Positions 8,181 to 13,924 of a stretch of DNA of 21,294 bases are shown one piece after another. The notes under the pieces were generated by a model. That model searched no databases. It was not told the origin of the DNA and was given only the letters and a program-made list of their open reading frames with translations. The position numbers were made by a program, and so were the translations under genes. Every line of letters begins with the position of its first letter. Within the stretch, counting starts at the first letter, position 1. Source of the stretch: an uncultured Acidimicrobiaceae bacterium (GTDB lineage Bacteria > Actinomycetota > Acidimicrobiia > Acidimicrobiales > UBA8592); contig CAJWET010000004.1 of assembly GCA_913031515.1 (NCBI GenBank), positions 1 through 21,294 on the forward strand, written 5' to 3'.

Positions 8181-8708
8181 ATGACAATGCTGGGAACTCC
8201 GCAACATTTAATAAAGCGGTTTTTTGTGTCAGTTTTTGATCAGGGTTACGACAAAGGAATTGAATCAAACTTGCTTGCTCTTCTAAACGGTCGTGAGAAA
8301 TCGTTATATTATTCTCAGCCACGAATGGATCGGCTTCACAGCCTCCGAAATGCAAAGAGCGTTATCGAAGAGACTCAAACAGGGTATGACAATAGTCTTG
8401 TGGTCGCGGCAGCTCTCCACGATGTAGGAAAGGCAGAAGCTAATCTAGGAGTTTTTGGCCGAGTCTTCGCTACTGTCCTCCATGGGATTTTACCGATTGA
8501 GATCCTAGAAAGTTGGAATACAAAAGAGGGTTTCCGGAAAAATACGTACCATTATTGCTTCCATAGTGAACGCGGCGCCGCTCTTTTGGAAGAAGCCGGG
8601 AGTATTCCAATCGTTGTCACATGGGCGCGCCAACATCATAATAAACAGCCGGATGGAGCAATGACAGCTGAGATTTTTGCTTTATTAAAAAGAGCCGATC
8701 AGAAATGA
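8181..8708 (+). CDS. HD-domain phosphohydrolase-like protein
   Basis: The 175-residue protein carries an HD metal-binding domain: His53 (LHSLRNA), His80-Asp81 in LHDVGK, then His128 (CFHSERGA), His152/153 (RQHHN) and a late Asp173. HD proteins hydrolyse phosphoester bonds in nucleotides or RNA; nothing here identifies the substrate. There are no membrane segments or extra domains. It starts 2 bases after the xerD stop, without a ribosome binding site, and its TGA overlaps the ATG of the next gene, so it belongs to the operon that runs from pyrG or the NUDIX gene through the RNA methyltransferase. A link to RNA or nucleotide metabolism is suggested only by these neighbours. The ATG at 8187 is an alternative start. 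Confidence 0.8.
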   Translation: MTMLGTPQHLIKRFFVSVFDQGYDKGIESNLLALLNGREKSLYYSQPRMDRLHSLRNAKSVIEETQTGYDNSLVVAAALHDVGKAEANLGVFGRVFATVLHGILPIEILESWNTKEGFRKNTYHYCFHSERGAALLEEAGSIPIVVTWARQHHNKQPDGAMTAEIFALLKRADQK

Positions 8709-9526
8709 ATTCGTATGTTGTAGTAGACCCTAGTGACCCGCTGGTACAAGACTTCTTGCATCTAAATGATCACCGATTGCGACAAGAACGCGAATTGCCT
8801 GGGGGCGATATGGCTGGCTTTTTTCTAGCAGAAGGGGATCATGTGATAGAACGTGGAATATCAGCAGGCCATGTTCTGTCAACGCTTCTAGTTGACGCTA
8901 ATCGGAAAAAACCGCTTCCCTCCTTTATTCCTGAGACAGTTAAAATTTTATTATGCGGGGAAGCTGTGATTACTGCAATATCGGGCCGTGCTAGTCTTCG
9001 AGACCCCATCGGGTCTTTTATTCGGCCATCTCCTCTTTCTTTTTCACAGGTAATTCAGTTAAGTACAACAGTTGTGGTGACTGAAAGGGTTACGAATCCA
9101 ACTAATATGGGCTCCCTTTTTAGAAATGCTTCTGCTTTAGACGCGGATCTTGTATGTCTAGATTCTACATCCTGTGACCCCCTTTATCGGAGAGCTGTGA
9201 GAGTATCCATGGGGCAAGTATTTGCTATCAACCATGTTCGTATTCCACGTTTCCTAGAAGGCCTAGAAGTATTAAAATCTTCTGGCTTTACCCGTCTTGC
9301 TTTAACTCCAGATAATGGAGCTTTAGATATAGCTGAGATAAGCATTAAAGAAGAAACTCCCGTGGCTTTGCTAGTTGGGGCTGAAGGGTCGGGCCTGACC
9401 AAATCTGCGCTGCAAAGATGCGATTATAAAATTCGTATACCTATGTCAAGGAACGTAGACTCTCTCAACGTCGGAACGGCAGCTGCGGTTGCTCTATATG
9501 CTATTCGGGAAGCACGCCGGATTTAG
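8705..9526 (+). CDS. SpoU/TrmH-family RNA 2'-O-methyltransferase
   Basis: SpoU enzymes methylate a ribose in tRNA or 23S rRNA using SAM bound in a trefoil knot. All three family motifs are present: NPTNMGSLFRNA (131-142), LLVGAEGSGL (222-231) and IPMSRNVDSLNVGTAAAVAL (245-264). Residues 1-110 form an N-terminal substrate-recognition part (AEGDHVIERGI fits the usual eGxxlv element). The 273-residue length is normal for two-domain members. The exact target nucleotide cannot be told, so no symbol is given. The ATG overlaps the stop of the HD gene. The 3' end overlaps the trpS stop on the opposite strand by 4 bases. Confidence 0.92.
   Translation: MNSYVVVDPSDPLVQDFLHLNDHRLRQERELPGGDMAGFFLAEGDHVIERGISAGHVLSTLLVDANRKKPLPSFIPETVKILLCGEAVITAISGRASLRDPIGSFIRPSPLSFSQVIQLSTTVVVTERVTNPTNMGSLFRNASALDADLVCLDSTSCDPLYRRAVRVSMGQVFAINHVRIPRFLEGLEVLKSSGFTRLALTPDNGALDIAEISIKEETPVALLVGAEGSGLTKSALQRCDYKIRIPMSRNVDSLNVGTAAAVALYAIREARRI
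9001..9020 (+). other. Terminator-like hairpin inside the SpoU gene
   Basis: AGACCC (9001-9006) and GGGTCT (9011-9016) form a perfect 6-bp stem with a CATC loop, followed by TTTA and more T-rich bases. It looks like a short intrinsic terminator but lies within the coding sequence, around codons 99-106. It may be chance. Confidence 0.25.
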
Positions 9527-10503
9527 GCCTCCAAAAGACCACAATTTTGTTTTGCACGGTTAAGGGTTTGGGAAGCGACTTCTTGAGCCTTCTCCGCTCC
9601 GACTTTTAAAAGGCGCCGAGTTTCTGACGGATCAGCTTGAAGTTCAGCGAATCGCTGTTGAATAGGTAGAAGAAGTTCGATAGCCGCGTCAGCAGTAGCC
9701 GTTTTTAGGTCTCCATATCTATCAAAGGATTCAGCTACTTTATTCGGATCTGTTCCTGTTGCTGCGCCAAGGATTGAGAGGAGATTCGAGACTCCTGCCT
9801 TCTTCGCAAAGTCAAAACGTACCTCCCCGTCGCTATCGGTTACTGCCCGTTTGATTTTTTTCCTGATACTATCCGGTGGCTCGAGAACATTGATCGTTCC
9901 GTTAACAGAGTCTTGTGATTTGGACATCTTCCGTTCAGGATGCTGTAAGTCCATCACTCGAGCTCCTGCGGCGGGAATAACGTGTTGAGGGACAACAAAA
10001 GTTTCTCCGAACCGACTATTGAAACGCTCAGCGATATCTCTAGTAATTTCAAGATGCTGTCGCTGATCATCTCCGACTGGAACCAGGTCTGTGTCGTACA
10101 AGAGGATATCAGCCGCTTGAAGAGCTGGATAGGTAAACAAACCAGCTGAAATAAAATCACTTCGATCAGATTTATCTTTAAAGGCTGTCATGCGGCTTAA
10201 TTCTCCGTAGCTCACTGTGCATTCCATTAACCAAGCCAACTGGGAATGCTCAGGAACATGGCTTTGGGCGAAAAGGGTGCACCTTTCTGGATTTAAGCCC
10301 ACAGCCATGAGAAGTTGGGCGAGTTCCAAGGTATTGGTCCTAAGCTCTTCCGGATCTTGCGGAAGAGTCAAGGCATGGAGGTCAACAATGCAATACACAG
10401 CTTCGTGTTCTTCTTGATGATTGACCCAGTTCATAAGAGCACCAAGGAGGTTCCCAAGGTGAAGGTCTCCTGAAGGTTGGATTCCGCTAAATACTCTTGC
10501 CAT
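9523..10503 (-). CDS. trpS: Tryptophanyl-tRNA synthetase
   Basis: TrpRS charges tRNA-Trp and is a class I synthetase acting as a dimer. The start at 10503 gives 326 residues, the usual length. RVFSGIQPSGDLHLGN (3-18) holds the HIGH-type signature, and RKMSKSQDS (191-199) the KMSKS loop. VPVGDDQRQHLE and the SYGELSRMTAFKDKS segment are also typical of TrpRS. Reading the frame further upstream would add 69 residues with no resemblance to the family, and these overlap the divergent selenoprotein gene, so I reject that extension. A TAACCT hexamer 8 nt before the ATG fits a leaderless start. It converges on the SpoU gene with a 4-base overlap of stops and diverges from the selenoprotein gene. Confidence 0.97.
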   Translation of the reverse strand: MARVFSGIQPSGDLHLGNLLGALMNWVNHQEEHEAVYCIVDLHALTLPQDPEELRTNTLELAQLLMAVGLNPERCTLFAQSHVPEHSQLAWLMECTVSYGELSRMTAFKDKSDRSDFISAGLFTYPALQAADILLYDTDLVPVGDDQRQHLEITRDIAERFNSRFGETFVVPQHVIPAAGARVMDLQHPERKMSKSQDSVNGTINVLEPPDSIRKKIKRAVTDSDGEVRFDFAKKAGVSNLLSILGAATGTDPNKVAESFDRYGDLKTATADAAIELLLPIQQRFAELQADPSETRRLLKVGAEKAQEVASQTLNRAKQNCGLLEA

Positions 10504-10511
10504 CTTGGCTA

Positions 10512-10517
10512 AGGTTA
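10512..10517 (-). promoter_or_regulatory. Putative -10 element of trpS (leaderless)
   Basis: Read on the minus strand this is TAACCT, ending 8 nt before the trpS ATG at 10503. There is no ribosome binding site at that ATG. The 89-base region 10504-10592 must hold both divergent promoters. Confidence 0.4.
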
Positions 10518-10580
10518 CGCGATGAATTGGCATCTGTGCGCTACCCAGTGGTTGAAATCTTACTAGGAAGGAATAACAGC

Positions 10581-10586
10581 TAAGAT
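10581..10586 (+). promoter_or_regulatory. Putative -10 element of the selenoprotein gene (leaderless)
   Basis: TAAGAT ends 6 nt before the ATG at 10593, the distance expected when transcription starts at the start codon. TTGAAA at 10552-10557 resembles a -35 but is 23 nt away, too far for a normal spacer. The purine run at 10564-10572 is about 20 nt from the ATG, too far for a ribosome binding site. Confidence 0.4.
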
Positions 10587-10592
10587 TTAAGC

Positions 10593-11537
10593 ATGGAAAG
10601 GAACCGGAAACCCCCAATAAACTATATTGAACGAATAACTGCGACCTACGCAGCACTTGGGTATGAACCGTACGAATGGCATTTTGCGGACAGTGAACCG
10701 GAGCTTGCACCTATTCGGAAACCACTAGCTGAAAGCCGGCTCGGCGTCATTGCTACTGGCGGGATCTATAAAACGGGACAAGTTGCGTTTACCTACAAGG
10801 ATGATGTGACGTATCGTGCCATTTCCTCTGATGTTGCTGAGGAAGATTTACGTGCCACACACTTTGCATATGATCTTACAGACGCGCGAAAAGACATCAA
10901 TGTCGTTTTCCCTGTAGGTGCTTTACGCATGCTGCAGGGAAAGGGCATAGTAGGGGAGCTTGCACCGTACTTTTTTACCTGCATGGGAGGTATATACTCT
11001 CAACGCCGAGTTATCGAAGAACTTGCCCCAGTATTAGTGCAACGTTGTTTAGATGATGAGATAGACGTTGTACTTCTGATTCCTGTTTGACCTGTATGTC
11101 ACCAGACCGTGGGTCTGATTGCTCATCAACTAGAAAATGCAGGGATCTCTACAGTATCTATTTCTTCAGCGCGTGATATCACAACAGCTGTGAAAACCCC
11201 AAGGGCCAGCTTTCTCGATTTTCCGCTTGGGCATACAACTGGGAAGCCTTGGGATCTTGACCTTTCATACGAAATAGTTTTACAATCTGTCTCTTTAGTT
11301 GAGCAGGGTTCCGGAAATAAACTTAAGGATCTTTCGCACCGTTGGAGTGATTCCGATGACTGGAAGGATGAGGTATTCCCTGCAGGTGGACCTAGGCAGC
11401 TGGAAGATCAAGACGTGATTGATGATCGTTTGGAGCGATGGGAAGAACCGCAGTATCAGACTCAAAGTGATTTGGAAGCTTCATTTCAAGCCCATCATGG
11501 GGAGGAATGTGAAATCTGTCGAGGTATCGACTTCTAG
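10593..11537 (+). CDS. Selenoprotein of the GrdB/PrdB (glycine/sarcosine/betaine/D-proline reductase selenoprotein B) family, Sec166
   Basis: Read through the in-frame TGA at 11088-11090, this is one 314-residue protein; without readthrough it breaks into two ORFs, 10593-11090 and 11109-11537, in the same frame. Sec166 lies in IPV-U-PVCHQTVG, a U-x-x-C redox motif with Cys169. The flanking sequence (NVVFPVGALR, APYFFTCMG before; PRASFLDFPLGHTTGKP after) resembles the reductase selenoprotein B-like family. A SECIS-type hairpin begins 12 nt after the TGA. A second pair, Cys306/Cys309, closes the C-terminus. In clostridia GrdB or PrdB acts in a reductase complex with a proprotein partner; no such partner is encoded here, so the substrate is unknown. 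There is no signal peptide or membrane segment. TGA is a normal stop in eight neighbouring genes. A trpS-divergent promoter probably drives it. The alternative, a truncated gene or frameshift, is much less likely. Confidence 0.88.
11088..11090 (+). other. UGA selenocysteine codon (Sec166)
   Basis: This is an in-frame TGA with 149 open codons beyond it in the same frame, positioned as the first residue of U-P-V-C. Homologues I recall have U or C at this place. Confidence 0.85.
11103..11117 (+). promoter_or_regulatory. Bacterial SECIS-type hairpin
   Basis: CAGACC (11103-11108) pairs perfectly with GGTCTG (11112-11117) around the three-base loop GTG. The stem starts 12 nt after the UGA and the loop begins with G 19 nt after it. 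Known bacterial SECIS elements are small hairpins inside the coding region, just downstream of the UGA, with a G among the first two loop bases, recognised by SelB; this element fits. Confidence 0.75.
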
Positions 11538-11550
11538 GAGTTTTTGAGAA

Positions 11551-11640
11551 ATGACGAAATCTAATACCAAAGTGGATTTGCTTCAGGCAGCGCCGAAATT
11601 TGAGGAGAGGATTCACTTCTTTAGAGCAGTTCGGATCTAA
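11551..11640 (+). CDS. Possible small ORF, 29 codons
   Basis: The 112-base gap between the selenoprotein gene and scpA holds an ATG-started frame of 29 codons (MTKSNTKVDLLQAAPKF...). GGAG at 11537-11540 lies 10 nt before the ATG, overlapping the previous stop codon. The product is short, charged and has no motif I recognise. It may be a real small protein, a leader to scpA, or chance. Confidence 0.25.
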   Translation: MTKSNTKVDLLQAAPKFEERIHFFRAVRI

Positions 11641-11643
11641 GGT
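11638..11643 (+). promoter_or_regulatory. Putative -10 element of scpA (leaderless)
   Basis: TAAGGT matches TANNNT and ends 6 nt before the GTG start of scpA. The same bases could also serve as a weak TAAGG ribosome binding site, so the assignment is uncertain. Confidence 0.3.
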
Positions 11644-11649
11644 AAAACA

Positions 11650-12417
11650 GTGGCATATGAAGTAGAAACCTCTGTTTACGCAGGACCATTTGATCTACTG
11701 TTACATCTCATTCTTCAAGATGAAATTGATCTCTACGAAATTTCCCTCGGGGGCATTGTTGATGCTTATTTGCAAGAAATAACTCGAATGGAAGATATCG
11801 ATTTGGGTGTCGCCACGGAGTTTCTTCTCATAGCAGCGACTCTTGTTGAATTGAAAAGTAGACGATTGCTTCCTAATACTACTGGGTACGATTTGGAAGA
11901 TGAACTTGCTCTTTGGGAGGAAAGAGATCTACTCCTCGCTCGACTCCTCGAATGTAAAACCTTCAAAGATGCATCTCGCTCGTTAGAGAATTTAGCCTTT
12001 GATGCAGCACTTTCGTATCCGCGGACTGCAGGGATGGAAGAACAATTCTTCGGATTGGTCCCCAACTTACTTACTGGAGTCACCGCTGAAGACGTTGCCG
12101 AAGCGTATAAACGAGCAACCGTACCCAAACCACCGATTAACTTCTTCCATGTCACCCCTGTGAAGCTTACCGTCGCTGAAACTGTTGAAAGGCTAGTCTC
12201 GGAGATCTCAGAGCGTGGAAAGACTACTTTACGCGAACTAACTAATACCGCCGTAGACAGGATAGATATCGTTGTGCACTTTCTCGCAGTTCTCGAAATG
12301 TACAAACAAGGGATAGTTGAACTTACTCAACTTTCTACTTTCGGGACTTTAACGATTGAATGGGTGGGATTTGAACAAGGCGGCGATCTTACGTCGATAG
12401 ATACCTACGAGGGGTGA
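11650..12417 (+). CDS. scpA: Segregation and condensation protein A (kleisin ScpA)
   Basis: ScpA is the kleisin that bridges the SMC dimer and recruits ScpB in the bacterial condensin, needed for chromosome organisation and segregation. The 255-residue length is typical. The N-terminal region has the hallmark YAGPFDLLLHLI (10-21), which contacts the SMC neck, then TEFLLIAATLVELKSRRLL, the second conserved kleisin block. The C-terminal part (from about 180) is the winged helix that contacts the SMC head. The start is GTG at 11650, directly before the conserved N-terminus. The stop TGA overlaps the scpB start (GTGA), so the pair is translationally coupled. In many actinobacteria a ParA-type ATPase gene precedes scpA; here the selenoprotein gene takes that position. 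Confidence 0.96.
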   Translation: MAYEVETSVYAGPFDLLLHLILQDEIDLYEISLGGIVDAYLQEITRMEDIDLGVATEFLLIAATLVELKSRRLLPNTTGYDLEDELALWEERDLLLARLLECKTFKDASRSLENLAFDAALSYPRTAGMEEQFFGLVPNLLTGVTAEDVAEAYKRATVPKPPINFFHVTPVKLTVAETVERLVSEISERGKTTLRELTNTAVDRIDIVVHFLAVLEMYKQGIVELTQLSTFGTLTIEWVGFEQGGDLTSIDTYEG

Positions 12418-13058
12418 TGACAATAACTGACGAATACCGAAGCGCAATCGAAGCGATAATTCTTGTTTCCGACAATCCTGTTGGATCAAATGTGATGGCA
12501 CAATTACTGGAGATCCCAAAGAAAAAAGTTGAGGAGATATGTATCCAACTTGCGGGAGAGTATGAAGCAGAAGGACGTGGTTTTATTTTGGTGAATGTTG
12601 CAGGAGGATACCGATTCCAAACACACCCTGATGCAGCTCCGTATGTCGAACGCTTTGTTATAGAAGGGCAAAATACCCGCCTATCAGCTGCAGCACTTGA
12701 AACACTAGCAATTATCGCCTACAAACAGCCGATTTCCAGGATGCAAATCTCAGCAATTCGCGGAGTAGACGTTGATACCGTTGTCCGTACTCTGCAGCAG
12801 CGCGGGTACGTGTACGAGGTTGGGCGTGATGTCGGGCCAGGTTCTGCGGTTCTTTTTGGAACAACTTCGTTATTCCTTGAACGAATAGGACTTCATTCGC
12901 TGAACGACCTACCTCCGCTAGCTGACTTTGTCCCTGGAGCTGATGTTGTTGAGGCATTAGAAAGCGGACTTCGCCCTGAAGAAACAAATATTCAAATGGA
13001 CATATCAGCTGAAGGTCTTTCTAGGCAGTCGGGGAAAGATATGCCTCCGGCGACCTAG
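12414..13058 (+). CDS. scpB: Segregation and condensation protein B (ScpB)
   Basis: ScpB binds the ScpA kleisin as a dimer within the SMC-ScpAB condensin. The 214-residue length is normal. Two winged-helix domains are visible: the first around 1-85 (IEAIILVSDNPV, then GGYRFQTHP), the second around 90-165, with the most conserved family block LSAAALETLAIIAYKQPISRMQISAIRGVD and the following VVRTLQQRGYV. After about 170 the sequence is an unstructured, acidic tail. The start is GTG at 12414, overlapping the scpA TGA; the ATG at 12417 is an equal alternative. It is followed after 4 bases by the pseudouridine synthase gene, the order seen in most actinobacteria and firmicutes. Confidence 0.96.
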   Translation: MMTITDEYRSAIEAIILVSDNPVGSNVMAQLLEIPKKKVEEICIQLAGEYEAEGRGFILVNVAGGYRFQTHPDAAPYVERFVIEGQNTRLSAAALETLAIIAYKQPISRMQISAIRGVDVDTVVRTLQQRGYVYEVGRDVGPGSAVLFGTTSLFLERIGLHSLNDLPPLADFVPGADVVEALESGLRPEETNIQMDISAEGLSRQSGKDMPPAT

Positions 13059-13062
13059 TTCT

Positions 13063-13806
13063 GTGGGGCAAAAAGAAAGCAGTAGTGAAAAACTTCAAAA
13101 AGTTCTCGCACGGCTAGGTGTCGCCAGTCGACGAGCAGCCGAAGAGTTGATTGTCGAGGGAAGAGTTCATGTTAATAGCAAACTTGCAACGCTCGGTCAG
13201 CGTGTTGATCCGGCTGATGATGAAGTGATTGTGGATGGTGTGCATGTGAGTATAAAGCCCGGTCTTGTTTACTATCTTCTTTACAAACCCGTTAACGTCA
13301 TATCGACTGCAGATGACCCCCAAGGTCGCCAGACGGTAGTAGATATGGTTCCAGCGGATCCTCGTGTTTTTCCAGTCGGCCGTCTTGATAGGGAGAGTGA
13401 AGGTCTTCTTCTGCTAACAAATGACGGAGATCTCACATACCGTTTGACGCACCCCTCATTTGGGGTGCAAAAGGAATACTTTGTTTACGTTTCAGGGAAA
13501 GTCACTCGAGCTAGCCTGCGAGCATTACGTGAAGGCGTAGAACTTGAAGAAGGCACGACGGCGCCAGCAAAGGTTTCCCAAGTTGAAACTGGTTTACTGA
13601 AGATAATCATTCATGAAGGACGCAATCGGCAAATTCGTAGGATGTGCGCACTAGTTGGACACCCGGTTCGTCGATTGATCCGGACAAGGATCGGACCTTT
13701 AAGCGATAGAAAATTATCGTCCGGTGTATGGAGAGAGTTAACGACAAAGGAAATACGAGATTTAGAACGGGCTATTACCCGTAGGGACGACGATGATAGG
13801 GATTAG
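13063..13806 (+). CDS. rluB: RluB/RsuA-family rRNA pseudouridine synthase
   Basis: This family converts a specific uridine to pseudouridine in 23S (RluB) or 16S (RsuA) rRNA. Residues 9-60 are an S4 domain (KLQKVLARLGVASRRAAEELI). The catalytic domain has GRLDRESEGLLLLTNDG with the nucleophile Asp109, and EGRNRQIRRMCALVGHPV with the late conserved basic segment. The 247-residue length is usual for the family. The start is GTG at 13063, only 4 bases after the scpB stop. The genomic link with scpAB is common in actinobacteria and favours the RluB type, though the exact target is inferred. Codon use is like its neighbours. Confidence 0.93.
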   Translation: MGQKESSSEKLQKVLARLGVASRRAAEELIVEGRVHVNSKLATLGQRVDPADDEVIVDGVHVSIKPGLVYYLLYKPVNVISTADDPQGRQTVVDMVPADPRVFPVGRLDRESEGLLLLTNDGDLTYRLTHPSFGVQKEYFVYVSGKVTRASLRALREGVELEEGTTAPAKVSQVETGLLKIIIHEGRNRQIRRMCALVGHPVRRLIRTRIGPLSDRKLSSGVWRELTTKEIRDLERAITRRDDDDRD

Positions 13807-13827
13807 AAGTCATTATCAGCTAAATCA

Positions 13828-13851
13828 CCTCGGGTTCATCATCTACCGAGG
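13828..13851 (+). terminator. Hairpin after rluB, possible weak terminator
   Basis: CCTCGG (13828-13833) and CCGAGG (13846-13851) form a perfect 6-bp stem with a 12-base loop, 22 bases after the rluB stop. The bases after it (CTAATATTT) are only partly T-rich, so intrinsic termination would be inefficient. Confidence 0.35.
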
Positions 13852-13890
13852 CTAATATTTCAAGAGTGGGCATAGGATCAATAGAGAATG

Positions 13891-13896
13891 TATATA
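13891..13896 (+). promoter_or_regulatory. Possible -10 element of the tyrA operon
   Basis: TATATA follows a TG, giving an extended -10 look, 28 nt before the tyrA ATG. No good -35 is seen. Unlike most genes in the window, tyrA also has a strong ribosome binding site, so a leadered mRNA makes sense here. Confidence 0.3.
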
Positions 13897-13913
13897 TCGT
13901 CCGGTCCCCTATA

Positions 13914-13919
13914 GGGAGG
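13914..13919 (+). promoter_or_regulatory. Shine-Dalgarno site of tyrA
   Basis: GGGAGG lies 5 nt before the ATG at 13925. It partly overlaps the palindrome CCCTATAGGG, whose left arm could pair with the site; such a small hairpin is weak. Confidence 0.7.
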
Positions 13920-13924
13920 TCGAA

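Noticed and set aside
10504..10710. N-terminal extension of trpS by 69 residues
   Set aside because: TrpRS proteins begin right at the MARVFSGIQPSG segment; the extension is unlike the family and overlaps the start of the divergent selenoprotein gene.
11088..11090. Genome-wide reassignment of TGA to an amino acid
   Set aside because: korA, korB, nadK, the NUDIX gene, the HD gene, scpA, aroA-cmk and ispH all end in TGA at the expected family length.
11088..11537. Separate gene starting at GTG 11109, or a pseudogene broken by a nonsense mutation
   Set aside because: The frame is the same on both sides, family-like sequence continues across the TGA, the TGA falls exactly at the redox-active position of a selenoprotein family, and a SECIS-type hairpin follows. 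The GTG is inside that hairpin and has no ribosome binding site.
11766..12305. Long minus-strand open frame across scpA and similar opposite-strand frames elsewhere
   Set aside because: These are shadows of well-supported plus-strand genes, with serine- and arginine-rich low-complexity translations and no family resemblance.
13828..13851. Riboswitch or T-box upstream of tyrA
   Set aside because: The 118-base leader is too short, contains only one small hairpin and no recognisable aptamer or T-box sequence.
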